A stretch of 50,694 nucleotides of DNA from assembly GCF_000455205.1 (NCBI RefSeq), contig NZ_AUWQ01000036.1, positions 1-50,694 on the forward strand, read 5' to 3'. Shown one piece after another: positions 34,639 through 42,781 of this stretch. A model generated the notes under the pieces. The model saw only the letters and a list, made by a program, of their open reading frames with translations. It was not told the DNA's origin and did no database searches. The position numbers and the translations under genes are program-made. Numbering within the stretch: the first letter of the stretch is position 1; every line of letters starts with the position of its first letter. Source of the stretch: Mycobacterium sp. UM_CSW. GTDB taxonomy: Bacteria; Actinomycetota; Actinomycetes; Mycobacteriales; Mycobacteriaceae.

Positions 34639-36729
34639 ATGGGCCAGGGCGCGTTAACGGCGGATACTGAACCGGGCGGGAGGAACCCCGCACCGGCGCG
34701 TTCTGCTCGTCGGCCGCGATGGGTCGCCCCGGTGCGCCGCGCCGGCCGGATCGCGATCTGGGACCAACCCGAACGGCGCAGCGGCATTCCGGCGCTGGAC
34801 GGGCTTCGCGCGATCGCGGTCACGCTGGTGCTCGTCGGGCACGGCGGCATCCCCGGTGTCGCGGGCGGGTTCATCGGCGTCGACATATTCTTTGTGCTCA
34901 GCGGATTCCTGATCACCTCTCTGCTGCTCGACGAGCTCCAGCGCACCGGCCGAATTGAGCTGACCGGCTTCTGGATTCGACGGGCACGACGGCTGCTGCC
35001 TGCCCTGGTGCTGATGGTGCTCACCGTGGGCGCGGCCCGCGAGCTCCTGCCGAGCCAGTCGCTCACCGGATTACGCGACGACGCGATCGCCGCGTTCCTG
35101 TGGGTGGCGAACTGGCGGTTCGTGGCGCAAAACACGGACTACTTCACCCAGGGCGCCCCGCCGTCGCCGCTGCAGCACACCTGGTCGCTCGGGGTGGAGG
35201 AGCAGTACTACTTCATCTGGCCGGTCCTGCTCATCGCGGTGACCCTGCTGCTGGCCGCGCGGGCCCGGCGCTACTTCCGGCGGGCCACCGTCGGCGGGGT
35301 GCGGTTCGCCACCTTCCTGATCGCCACCACCGGCGCGCTGGCTTCGGCGGCCGTCGCCATCGTCCTGGCCTCCGATTCGACGAGGGACCGAATCTATTTC
35401 GGCACCGACACCCGTGCGGAGGCGTTGCTCACCGGCGCCGCCGCGGCGGCACTGCTGGTGCGGGATTGGCCGTCGATGAACCGCGGCTGGTGCCTGATCC
35501 GCAGCCGGTGGGGCCGGCGGGTCGCCCGCTTCCTGCCGCTGCTCGGCGTGGCCGGGCTGGCGGCGGCCACCCACTTCGCGTCGGGCCGCGCCGGTGAGTT
35601 TCGCCACGGCCTGCTGATCGGGGTCGCGGTCGCGTCCGTCCTCGTGGTCGCCCCGGTGGCGATGGAGCAGCGCGGCGCCATCGCCCGCATCCTGGCCCTG
35701 CGTCCGCTGGTGTGGCTGGGCACCATCTCCTACGGCGTGTACCTGTGGCACTGGCCAATCTTTTTGGCCCTCAACGGTGAACGCACCGGATGGTCCGGCC
35801 TGCCGCTGTTCGGCGCGCGGTGCGCCGCCACAGTGGTGGTCGCCGCGGCGTCCTGGTGGCTGATCGAACAACCGATCCGCCGGTGGCGGCCGGCGCGGGT
35901 GCCGCTGCTGCCGCTCGCGGCGGCGACCGTGGCCAGCGCCGCCGCGGTGACGCTGTTGGTGGTCCCGGTGGGCACCGGGCCCGGCCTGCGCGAGGGCCTG
36001 CCCCCGGGGGTCTCGGCGGTGGCCGCGGTCTCGCCGTCCCCGCCGGGCGGTGGCCGCCCCGCGCCCCGCGATCCCCACCGGCCCTTCACCGTTTCGGTGT
36101 TCGGCGACTCGATCGGGTGGACCTGGATGCACTACCTGCCGCCGACGCCCGGCTTCGCGTTCCTCGACCACACCGTCATCGGCTGCAGCCTGGTGCGCGG
36201 CACGCCCTATCGGTACATCGGCCAAACCCTTGAGCAGCGGCCCGAATGCGACGGCTGGCCCATCAGGTGGTCGGCGCAGCTCGGCCAGGATCAGCCCGAC
36301 GTCGCGCTGTTGATCATCGGCCGCTGGGAGACGGTCGATCGGGTCAACGAGGGGCAATGGACGCATATCGGCGATCCGACCTTCGACGCCTACCTCAACG
36401 GCGAGTTGCAGCGAGCGCTGAACATCCTGAGCGCCAACGGTGTTCGTGTGGTGGTGGCGACCGTGCCCTACAGCCGGGGCGGTGAGAAGCCGGACGGCCG
36501 GCTGTATCCGGAGGATCAGCCCGACCGGGTCAACCTCTGGAATGCCATGCTGCGCAAGACGGTCGCCCAGCACACCGGCGTCCAAATCCTCGACCTCAAC
36601 AAGAAGCTGTGCCCGGACGGCGTTTACACGACCAAGGTCGACGGCATCAAGGTGCGCAGCGACGGCGTCCACCTCACCCCCGAAGGGGTGAAATGGCTGA
36701 CGCCCTGGCTCGAGGAATCCCTGCGCTAG
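34639..36729 (+). CDS. OafA-type membrane acyltransferase with C-terminal SGNH domain (Rv0111-like)
   Basis: The 696-aa protein has an acyltransferase-3 domain with about ten membrane helices (GLRAIAVTLVLVGHGG with the conserved His, IFFVLSGFLITSLLLDE, FWIRRARRLLPALV, HTWSLGVEEQYYFIWP). After about residue 480 comes an extracytoplasmic SGNH-hydrolase domain: block I VFGDSIGW, then LLIIGRWE, and block V SDGVHLTPEG. Such two-domain proteins O-acylate cell-surface glycans or lipids. It corresponds by type and place to Rv0111 and resumes the chromosomal backbone after the island. The ATG at 34639 is used, although the GAGGAGGGG upstream is 15 bases away, so a nearby alternative start is possible. 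Confidence 0.9.
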   Translation: MGQGALTADTEPGGRNPAPARSARRPRWVAPVRRAGRIAIWDQPERRSGIPALDGLRAIAVTLVLVGHGGIPGVAGGFIGVDIFFVLSGFLITSLLLDELQRTGRIELTGFWIRRARRLLPALVLMVLTVGAARELLPSQSLTGLRDDAIAAFLWVANWRFVAQNTDYFTQGAPPSPLQHTWSLGVEEQYYFIWPVLLIAVTLLLAARARRYFRRATVGGVRFATFLIATTGALASAAVAIVLASDSTRDRIYFGTDTRAEALLTGAAAAALLVRDWPSMNRGWCLIRSRWGRRVARFLPLLGVAGLAAATHFASGRAGEFRHGLLIGVAVASVLVVAPVAMEQRGAIARILALRPLVWLGTISYGVYLWHWPIFLALNGERTGWSGLPLFGARCAATVVVAAASWWLIEQPIRRWRPARVPLLPLAAATVASAAAVTLLVVPVGTGPGLREGLPPGVSAVAAVSPSPPGGGRPAPRDPHRPFTVSVFGDSIGWTWMHYLPPTPGFAFLDHTVIGCSLVRGTPYRYIGQTLEQRPECDGWPIRWSAQLGQDQPDVALLIIGRWETVDRVNEGQWTHIGDPTFDAYLNGELQRALNILSANGVRVVVATVPYSRGGEKPDGRLYPEDQPDRVNLWNAMLRKTVAQHTGVQILDLNKKLCPDGVYTTKVDGIKVRSDGVHLTPEGVKWLTPWLEESLR

Positions 36730-36733
36730 GCGC

Positions 36734-37393
36734 CTAATCGCCGGTGCGGCAGCTGATTTCCATGCTGTCGCTTTCCCGGACCAGGAAGTTGAAGCTGACG
36801 TAGCCGTTGTCCGGGTCCCGCACCCGGTCGAGGTAGGGCTGGGTGTCCGCGGCGCTGGCGTTGTCGGCGACGATCAGCGCGCCGGTCGAGAGGCGCGGTT
36901 CGAGTAGCTCGATCACCGGGAGGTAGAGGTCCTTCCACCCGTCGAGCAGGACGAAATCGACCGAACCGTCGAGCTTGTCCAGTGTGGTCAGCGCGTCTCC
37001 CTCGAGAATGGTGATCACGTCGTCGAGGCCGGTCTCGGCGAACGTCTGCTTGGCGGCGGCGATCTTGCTGGCGCTGAGCTCGGTGGTCACCACCCGGCCG
37101 GTGCCGTTGTCGCGCACCGCCGCGGCCAGGTGAACCGCGGAGATTCCGAAGGACATGCCGAACTCGACGACCGTGGCCGGCCGGGTCGCCCGCACCAGCG
37201 CGTAGAGCAGGCGGCCGGATTCCGGTGTCACCGGGATGTAAAACTCGCTCATCGCGTCGGCGCGCTCCTGCGCGCTCATCGGCCGGTCGAAATCGCCGAT
37301 CCTTTCCCGCAACCGCGACATTTGATTTTTCGTTTCGGTGTACATCCGGTCGAGCACCGTCGCGACCTTGGGCGCCTGCAAAGTATTAGCCAT
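36734..37393 (-). CDS. class I SAM-dependent O-methyltransferase-like protein
   Basis: The 219-aa protein shows the caffeoyl-CoA/catechol O-methyltransferase-like fold: motif I VVEFGMSFGISAVHLAAA, the acidic residue in VVTTELSASK, GDALTTLDKL, and the metal-binding-type motif FVLLDGWKDLYLPVIELLEP followed by IVADNASAADT. It should methylate a hydroxyl of a small acceptor with S-adenosylmethionine. It ends four bases from the convergent acyltransferase stop. Its start faces the magnesium-riboswitch promoter, but it is transcribed the other way, so it is not under the riboswitch. The acceptor is unknown. Confidence 0.87.
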   Translation of the reverse strand: MANTLQAPKVATVLDRMYTETKNQMSRLRERIGDFDRPMSAQERADAMSEFYIPVTPESGRLLYALVRATRPATVVEFGMSFGISAVHLAAAVRDNGTGRVVTTELSASKIAAAKQTFAETGLDDVITILEGDALTTLDKLDGSVDFVLLDGWKDLYLPVIELLEPRLSTGALIVADNASAADTQPYLDRVRDPDNGYVSFNFLVRESDSMEISCRTGD

Positions 37394-37456
37394 GGTTTCG
37401 AGCGTAGTCGGGACGGTCGATGGGTCCGTGGGTTAACAGAAACCAACGGGATGGTT

Positions 37457-37497
37457 GCGTCAAGTAATTTGACGCCCATTGGGTCGCGGTGCAAGAT
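37457..37497 (+). promoter_or_regulatory. promoter of the M-box transcript with an inverted repeat over the -35
   Basis: TTGACG (37469-37474), a 17-base spacer and CAAGAT (37492-37497) form a good sigma-A-type promoter whose start site would fall just before the first base pair of the riboswitch at 37508. The -35 is part of a perfect 7-bp inverted repeat, GCGTCAA (37457-37463) and TTGACGC (37469-37475), which suggests a protein operator in addition to RNA control. Confidence 0.65.
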
Positions 37498-37507
37498 GGA
37501 CGGGCAA

Positions 37508-37673
37508 GCACCTCGGTAGGTGAGGCGTCTGCACGGATACAGGCCACTGACCCCGAACGTCGAGAGACGCCCCGGGTCAGGACAGCTCTTCCCGGACCCA
37601 AGGGTTGAGCCCAAGTGGCTTCCGGAACCTTCGGATACGCCGTGCAGTGCCGAAGCTCCGACGAGAGGGGTGC
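37508..37673 (+). promoter_or_regulatory. M-box (ykoK leader) magnesium riboswitch
   Basis: The conserved M-box elements occur in order: TAGGTGAGGC (37517-37526), GGATACAGGCCACTG (37535-37549), GTCGAGAGACGCC (37559-37571) followed by the GGGTCA/CAGG block, GGATACGCC (37633-37641) and GCAGTGCCGAAGCTC (37644-37658). The closing stem P1 pairs GCACCTC (37508-37514) with GGGGTGC (37667-37673). The class folds compactly when several Mg2+ ions bind and then lowers expression of the genes downstream. A terminator hairpin begins at the next base. The regulated genes are the 69-aa protein and the NRAMP-type transporter, which fits Mg2+ homeostasis. Confidence 0.95.
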
Positions 37674-37700
37674 GACCGGTGGTTTTCCGCCGGTCATTTC
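37674..37700 (+). terminator. expression-platform hairpin of the M-box
   Basis: GACCGGTGG (37674-37682), a TTTT loop and CCGCCGGTC (37687-37695) form a nine-pair hairpin with one G-U pair, directly abutting P1 of the riboswitch. The following ATTTCGCCTCTTCC is only mildly U-rich, so termination may be partial or need Rho. Read-through would allow expression of the transporter at low magnesium. Confidence 0.7.
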
Positions 37701-37767
37701 GCCTCTTCCGTTCAGGTGAATGTGACGACACCCGCGTGTGTCCCGGCCGTGAGGAGGTGAGGGCGAG

Positions 37768-37842
37768 ATGAGTCCCGGCGACAGTCCGTATCCCAATTCC
37801 GTCTTGTCCCGATCCGGTTCCGGCATTCTTTTCGCCGCCTGA
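37768..37842 (+). CDS. 24-codon leader peptide between the M-box and the transporter operon
   Basis: ATG at 37768 is preceded by GAGGAGGTGA (37751-37760), the best ribosome binding site in the region. It opens a 24-codon frame: MSPGDSPYPNSVLSRSGSGI followed by LFAA, with a TGA at 37840. Three of the first nine residues are Pro. Proline-bearing leader peptides act with Mg2+ sensing in enterobacterial mgtL, and small ORFs next to the M-box are plausible coupling devices; a similar role here is inference. It lies 73 bases after the terminator hairpin and about 95 bases before the next gene. No protein-level evidence is available. Confidence 0.55.
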   Translation: MSPGDSPYPNSVLSRSGSGILFAA

Positions 37843-37937
37843 TTTGTTCGGGTGCCCTATACCGCTGCGCAGCAAGCGCATTGCGGGCGCCTACGGCCAT
37901 GCCAGGAGCCGATCGGACCTCCCGACAGGAGACGATC

Positions 37938-38147
37938 ATGGCTTTTGTTGTTGCACAACGCCTTACCGGTCCGCAGCGGGGACGCGGCCGGTCGATGCTG
38001 CGAATCGGCCGACTCTTGGTCGGCAAGCTGCACGCGCGCAGCACGCTGACTCCCCAGGAGCGGGCCAACCTCTATGTCTCGCGCATGCCGATCGCGGTCA
38101 TCTCGGCCTCGCTCGGCGGGCATCCGCCGGACAGCAACCGGCGGTGA
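37938..38147 (+). CDS. small basic protein under M-box control (Rv1535-like by context)
   Basis: The 69-aa product starts MAFVVAQRLTGPQRGRGRSM and includes RIGRLLVGKLHARSTLTPQERANLYVSRMPIAVISA, with many Arg/Lys residues and a short hydrophobic patch. ATG at 37938 has AGGAG at a suitable distance. In M. tuberculosis the short gene Rv1535 is one of the genes directly downstream of an M-box, so this could be its counterpart; I infer this from context and have not compared the sequences. It lies 45 bases upstream of the NRAMP-type gene on the same strand and is probably co-transcribed. It might be a small regulator or partner of the transporter. Confidence 0.75.
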   Translation: MAFVVAQRLTGPQRGRGRSMLRIGRLLVGKLHARSTLTPQERANLYVSRMPIAVISASLGGHPPDSNRR

Positions 38148-38192
38148 TTCGCTAGCCCGAGCCCGAACCTGTTCGGAGATAACGAGGATTCG

Positions 38193-39959
38193 ATGACGTC
38201 GATCTCGACCGAGCCCCGCGGCGGCATGAGTACGTCCGGGGCGCCAGGCCAAGCCGTGCTGGATTCGGCGCACGCCGGCGACATCGTCGGCGCGTTCGGC
38301 CGCATCCACCGGGACGCGGCGCACCCAGGCACCGGCGGCCGGTGGCGGCGGCTGCGGACGCTGCTCGTCATCACCGGCCCCGGACTGATCGTGATGGTGG
38401 GCGACAACGATGCCGGCGGCGTCGCGACCTATGCCCAGGCGGGGCAGAACTACGGGATGCGGCTGCTGTGGACGCTGGCGATGCTGATCCCGGTGCTGTA
38501 CGTGAATCAGGAGATGGTGCTGCGGCTGGGCGCGGTCACCCGGGTCGGCCACGCGCGACTGATCTTCGAGCGCTTCGGCAAGTTCTGGGGCGCCTTCAGC
38601 GTCGGTGATCTGCTGATCCTCAACGCGTTGACGATCGTCACCGAATTCATCGGAGTATCACTGGCACTGGGGTTCTTGGGCTGCCCCAAGGCGATCGCGA
38701 TCCCGGCCGCCGCGGTGTTGTTGTTCGCCGTGGTGGCCGGGGGCTCGTTCCGCCGCTGGGAGGGCCTGATGTTCCTGCTGATCGCGGTGAATGTGCTCAT
38801 CATTCCCATGGTGCTGTTGGCGCATCCCACGCTGAAAGGAACCGTGGGCGGGCTGGTGCCGCAATTCCCGGGCGGGCTCAACTCGACCGTGCTGCTGCTC
38901 GTCATCGCGATCGTGGGCACGACGGTCGCGCCGTGGCAGCTGTTCTTTCAGCAGTCCAATGTGGTGGACAAGCGCATCACGACCCGCTGGATCGCTTATG
39001 CCCGAGCCGATCTGATCATCGGGATCGTCGTCGTCATGGTCGGCGCGACGGCCCTGATGGCGGTGACCGCGTTCGGGTTGGCCGGCACCGCCGATTTCGG
39101 CGGCTTCACCGACGCGGGTGCGGTGGCCGCCGGCCTGGCCCGGCACCTCGGCGGGACGGTGGGTGCGCTGTTCGCGATCATCCTGCTGGACGCGTCCTTG
39201 ATCGGCGCCAACGCGATCGGGCTGGCCACCACGTATGCCGTCGGTGACGCGTTGGGCAAGCGGCACTCGCTGCATTGGAAGGTCAGCGAGGCTCCGCTGT
39301 TTTACGGCGGGTACGCCGTGTTGCTGGCGGTGTCCGCCGCGGTCGCGTTCAGCCCGGACCACGTCCTGGGCCTGGTGACCCAGGGCGTGCAGGCCCTCGC
39401 GGGCGTCCTGCTGCCCTCGGCGACGGTGTTCCTGGTCCTGCTCTGCAACGACCGGGCGGTGCTCGGGCCGTGGGTAAACACGGTGCGGCAGAACATCATC
39501 GCGTGGGCCGTCGTGTGGTGTCTGGTGGTCTTGTCGCTCGCGCTGACGGCGACGACCTTCTTCCCGGGCCTGTCCACGGGCACTATCGAGGCCGGTCTCG
39601 CGGTCGGCGCGACGATCGGGATCGTGGGCGGGGCCGTCGCGATCGTCACCGGCCGGCGGCACCGGGACCGGCGGGACGCGGAAGCCGTCGCGGGGACGCT
39701 CGGCGGTGGCCTGGATCCCGAAGAGGTGGACGAACTCGACGACGCGCCGCTCCTTACGCGCGCCGAGCGGCGGGCTGTGCGCCGGCAGGACCGGGCGCAC
39801 TGGCAGACTCCCGACATCGCCATGCTGGACCGGCCGGCCATGTCGCCGATCCGGCGGGCCGGGCTGTTGACCCTGCGGGGCTATCTGGTCGTGGCCGTCG
39901 TGTTTGTGATCATCAAGATCGTGCAGGCCGGCATAATCGGGCCGGCCACGTCGCTGTGA
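38193..39959 (+). CDS. NRAMP-family transporter, probable NRAMP-related Mg2+ transporter (NRMT)
   Basis: The 588-aa membrane protein has the SLC11/NRAMP layout of about eleven helices, with helix 1 starting ITGPGLIVMVGDNDAGG and helix 6 at IVGTTVAPWQLFFQQSNVVDK. The transition-metal motifs are changed: DPGN of helix 1 is DAGG (Asp73 kept, Asn replaced by Gly76) and MPH of helix 6 is APW (Met replaced by Ala246). Loss of the soft Met ligand is a hallmark of NRAMP-related Mg2+ transporters. A hydrophilic segment of about 80 residues precedes the last helix. The N-terminal 50 residues are cytoplasmic. The M-box upstream independently indicates Mg2+. It probably imports Mg2+ (or Mn2+) at low supply. 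Confidence 0.9.
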   Translation: MTSISTEPRGGMSTSGAPGQAVLDSAHAGDIVGAFGRIHRDAAHPGTGGRWRRLRTLLVITGPGLIVMVGDNDAGGVATYAQAGQNYGMRLLWTLAMLIPVLYVNQEMVLRLGAVTRVGHARLIFERFGKFWGAFSVGDLLILNALTIVTEFIGVSLALGFLGCPKAIAIPAAAVLLFAVVAGGSFRRWEGLMFLLIAVNVLIIPMVLLAHPTLKGTVGGLVPQFPGGLNSTVLLLVIAIVGTTVAPWQLFFQQSNVVDKRITTRWIAYARADLIIGIVVVMVGATALMAVTAFGLAGTADFGGFTDAGAVAAGLARHLGGTVGALFAIILLDASLIGANAIGLATTYAVGDALGKRHSLHWKVSEAPLFYGGYAVLLAVSAAVAFSPDHVLGLVTQGVQALAGVLLPSATVFLVLLCNDRAVLGPWVNTVRQNIIAWAVVWCLVVLSLALTATTFFPGLSTGTIEAGLAVGATIGIVGGAVAIVTGRRHRDRRDAEAVAGTLGGGLDPEEVDELDDAPLLTRAERRAVRRQDRAHWQTPDIAMLDRPAMSPIRRAGLLTLRGYLVVAVVFVIIKIVQAGIIGPATSL

Positions 39960-39960
39960 G

Positions 39961-40899
39961 TTAATCGTTGGGCAGCAGCACGATTTTGCCGCGGGTGTGC
40001 CGCTTTTCGAGTTCCTCGAAGGCGTCGGCGACGCGGTCCAGCGGGTAGCTGCTGGCGATCTCGAAATCGATGGTGCCGGTAGCGATCAGGTTGGCCATCT
40101 CGGCGAGCACTTCCGGCGTCGACGCGTCCACACTGCCCTCGGTCTTGGCGCCGACCTGGCCGGCCTTCTGGAACGAAATGATGGTCTCGATCCGATCGGG
40201 CGCGACGCCGAGATCCACGGCGAGCTGGACGTAGTCGGGGCCGAACAGATCGATGAACGCGTCGATCCCGCCGGGCGCCGCCTCTCGCAGCCGGTCGGCC
40301 AAGCCGTCGCCGTACTCGATCGGGGTGACGCCGTGGGCGCGCAGCCAGTCGGCGTTGCCCGGCCCGGCGATACCGAGCACCACCGCCTTGCGCAGGACCA
40401 ACAGCTGCACGACCAGGCTGCCGACCCCTCCCGCCGCCGCCGAAACGGCGACCGTGTCGCCCGGTTTGGGGTCGACGGCGCGAACGGCGGCGTAGGCCGT
40501 CACACCGGCCACGTACAGCGAACCCGCGACCTCCCAACTCAATTCGGGAGGCTTTCGAATCAGTTGACCAACCGGGACGGCGGTATGCGTGGCGTGGCTG
40601 GAGCGGCGGAAGCTGAACCCCAGGACTTCGTCGCCGACGGAAAACGCCGTCACTCCCGGGCCCACGGCGGTCACCACCCCGGCAAGGTCGCTGCCCTCGC
40701 CGGACGGAAAGGTGGCGGGGAACATGTCATGCATCGCACCGCTTCGGATGGCGGCCTCACCGGGATTGATCCCGGCGGCGCGAACCTCGACCACCACCTC
40801 GTCCGGGCCGGGCGACGGCATGTCCACGTCCGCCACGTAGAGGACCTCGCGGTCCCCATAACGGTCGAACCGCACGGCTCGCGCCGTTCCTGCCGTCAT
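39961..40899 (-). CDS. NADP-dependent quinone-oxidoreductase-like protein
   Basis: The 312-aa zinc-free medium-chain dehydrogenase/reductase has VRFDRYGDREVLYVADV at the start, the GEGSDLAGVVTAVGPGV turn and the nucleotide site VSAAAGGVGSLVVQLL. It lacks the structural-zinc cysteines. The family reduces quinones or enones with NADPH. It converges on the transporter gene, with its stop two bases from the transporter TGA, and diverges from the lipoprotein gene with a 120-bp gap. There is no functional link to magnesium evident. Confidence 0.88.
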   Translation of the reverse strand: MTAGTARAVRFDRYGDREVLYVADVDMPSPGPDEVVVEVRAAGINPGEAAIRSGAMHDMFPATFPSGEGSDLAGVVTAVGPGVTAFSVGDEVLGFSFRRSSHATHTAVPVGQLIRKPPELSWEVAGSLYVAGVTAYAAVRAVDPKPGDTVAVSAAAGGVGSLVVQLLVLRKAVVLGIAGPGNADWLRAHGVTPIEYGDGLADRLREAAPGGIDAFIDLFGPDYVQLAVDLGVAPDRIETIISFQKAGQVGAKTEGSVDASTPEVLAEMANLIATGTIDFEIASSYPLDRVADAFEELEKRHTRGKIVLLPND

Positions 40900-41019
40900 C
40901 TTTCCCCCTTATGCCGCGAATAGGCCTCGCCCCCGCCAGCATAGGCCTGGCCTGCTCTTGTTCCTGCCCGCATTTCGCAGTAGCGTCAGGCGCCGCGGAC
41001 TGGACAGGGAGGGAACCCC

Positions 41020-41628
41020 ATGGAGCTCGCTCGGATTACCGTCGCCGGCTGGGCGGTCGCCGGGGTAGTCGGCGCCGCAACCTCCGGCTGTGGTGACTAC
41101 CACCACAGTTCGCCCTCCACATCGATACCGGGCACTGGCGCGACCAGTTCGAGCGCGGTGACGAGCCCGTCGCCCGGACAGCAGACCGATTACAGCAACT
41201 TGCTGATCAAGGCCAGCGACATCGGCGGCGACTTCACGACTCCCCAGCCGCCGGTGCTCAACCCGAACAACGCCGCGGGCGTCGCGCAACTCTTCGCCAA
41301 TGCCGACAACAGCCGCCGGATCGGTGACACGATCCTGATCGTCGCCGATCCGAAGGTGGCGGCGGCGGGAGTCGAGAACACGAAGGCCAACTACGCGGGC
41401 AAGGTCAGCGGAACGTGGCAGCCGATCGATATCGGCTCCAACGGCGCGATGATCTCCGGCACCGCTCCGGGCAATTCCCAGGCCATCACGGTGCTGCTCT
41501 TCAACGAGGGCAAGGCACTCGTCAACCTCGAATTCGACAGCGCGCCCAACGATCCCATCGACCCGGGCGTCGCGACCGATGTCGGCCGCAAGCAGGACGC
41601 GGCGGTCAAGAGCGGGTTGCCCAGCTAG
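41020..41628 (+). CDS. putative secreted lipoprotein
   Basis: The 202-aa protein has a short lipoprotein signal: hydrophobic VAGWAVAGVVGAA and lipobox TSGC with Cys24 as the likely lipidated residue. A Ser/Thr/Pro linker of about 30 residues follows (SSPSTSIPGTGATSSSAV), and then a globular domain with LLIKASDIGGDF and NAAGVAQLFANADNSRRIGD. The pattern resembles mycobacterial surface lipoproteins with a PknH/LpqN-type sensor-like domain, but I cannot assign the family firmly. ATG at 41020 is preceded by AGGGAGG. It is followed by a degenerate gene on the opposite strand. Confidence 0.8.
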   Translation: MELARITVAGWAVAGVVGAATSGCGDYHHSSPSTSIPGTGATSSSAVTSPSPGQQTDYSNLLIKASDIGGDFTTPQPPVLNPNNAAGVAQLFANADNSRRIGDTILIVADPKVAAAGVENTKANYAGKVSGTWQPIDIGSNGAMISGTAPGNSQAITVLLFNEGKALVNLEFDSAPNDPIDPGVATDVGRKQDAAVKSGLPS

Positions 41629-41638
41629 CCTGGGCCAC

Positions 41639-41861
41639 TCAGCGCAGGTCCGACACGGACTTGTCGATCAGGGCCGCCGATAGGTACGAAATGTCTTTGT
41701 CCCCACCGATCTTGGCCTCCTGCACCGCCGCCCGGAAGACGTCCATCGGCGCCGGCGCACCGCGCAGCGGTTTCTCCGGCTTCCGGTAGGCGTCGAGCAA
41801 GGGAAGCACGGAATGCCGGCGCTGCTTGTCCGGCGAGGCCCTTGCCAGGGTCCGCGAGGGG
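41639..41861 (-). pseudogene. C-terminal remnant of a carboxylic acid reductase (CAR/FadD9)
   Basis: One minus-strand frame without any usable start reads [20 protein letters not shown], then [20 protein letters not shown] and [20 protein letters not shown] before VSDLR and TGA at 41639. This is the pattern of the extreme C terminus of mycobacterial CAR/FadD9 enzymes, whose reductase domain ends with a LLPLL...[27 protein letters not shown]...KYxSDLxLLGLL-type sequence as I recall it. The final LLGLL is missing and the upstream 1,100 residues are absent: the frame meets the ldtA stop at once. It is a relic of a larger deleted gene. Confidence 0.7.
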
Positions 41862-42617
41862 TCAGGCCACGACCTGGACGGGATCGCCGACGCTCACCTG
41901 GTTGAAATACCACGCCGCATTGTCCGGGCTCAGATTGATGCATCCGTGACTGACGTTGGCGTGGCCCTGCGAGTCAACCGACCACGGGGCCGAGTGCACG
42001 TACACGCCGCTGTTGGTGATCCGCACCGCGTACGAAGCGATGATGTCGTATCCCTCGGGCGAACTCAGCGGGATGCCGATGGTCCGCGAGTCCATCCGCA
42101 CGGTGCGGTCCTTCTCCAGGGCGGTGAAGCTGCCGATCGGCGTGGGACGGGAGGGCTTGCCCATCGACGCCGGCATCGTCCGAAGCACCTCTCCGTTTCG
42201 GCTGACGGTGAATGTGTGCTCGGAGATGCTGGCAACACCGAGGAGCGCATCACCGGTTTCAAAGCCCGTCGTCAGGGCCTGCACACCCACCGAGACGTGG
42301 GTGTGGGCGGGCCAGTACTGATTCGGAACCCACTGCACGACGTTATTTTCGACCCACTCGAAATGCCCCGGCATGCCGCTCGGCGATGTGACACGAATCG
42401 ACCGTTCGGCCGCGGCGCGATCGGCGACGGGTGCGGTGAACTTCACCACGACCGGGTGCGCCACGCCCACCACCGCGCCGTCGGCCGGCGCAACCGACGC
42501 GACTACGGGCACGGGATCGGGCACCGGGACCGCGGCCACGCTGCGGGCGCCGCTCCCCAACACGCCAATGGCCGTGCACGCCACCATAACGAATAGATAA
42601 CGAACCGCTCGACGCAT
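41862..42617 (-). CDS. ldtA: L,D-transpeptidase LdtA (LdtMt1-like)
   Basis: The 251-aa protein has an N-terminal membrane/signal segment ([15 protein letters not shown]), an immunoglobulin-like domain ([20 protein letters not shown]) and a YkuD catalytic domain ending with [10 protein letters not shown]...[13 protein letters not shown]. The nucleophile is Cys226, the same number as in M. tuberculosis LdtMt1 (Rv0116c), and the length is identical. It makes 3-3 crosslinks in peptidoglycan and is a target of carbapenems. The ATG at 42617 has AAAGGG eight bases upstream; a GTG at 42653 is rejected. Its TGA abuts the carboxylic acid reductase relic. Confidence 0.95.
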   Translation of the reverse strand: MRRAVRYLFVMVACTAIGVLGSGARSVAAVPVPDPVPVVASVAPADGAVVGVAHPVVVKFTAPVADRAAAERSIRVTSPSGMPGHFEWVENNVVQWVPNQYWPAHTHVSVGVQALTTGFETGDALLGVASISEHTFTVSRNGEVLRTMPASMGKPSRPTPIGSFTALEKDRTVRMDSRTIGIPLSSPEGYDIIASYAVRITNSGVYVHSAPWSVDSQGHANVSHGCINLSPDNAAWYFNQVSVGDPVQVVA

Positions 42618-42781
42618 GGCGCCCACCCTTTGCGATTGTGCAGTAAACACCACGATATTCTACTGGCTGTCTACCCATTACGGTTTTCAGCAAACAATTC
42701 CAGCTTCGCCCACTCGTCACAACAGCGAGCGGATCACCGGTTGGGTCCGATCCCGTCACGGGGGGCAGGTGAGGAGCGGGC

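Noticed and set aside
37508-37700. Possible tRNA or other structured RNA
   Set aside because: The conserved motifs and pairing are those of the M-box riboswitch; there is no anticodon arm or T-loop.
41668-41943. 91-codon minus-strand frame over the end of ldtA
   Set aside because: Arg/Pro-rich shadow product; the meaningful minus-strand signal here is the carboxylic acid reductase relic in another frame.
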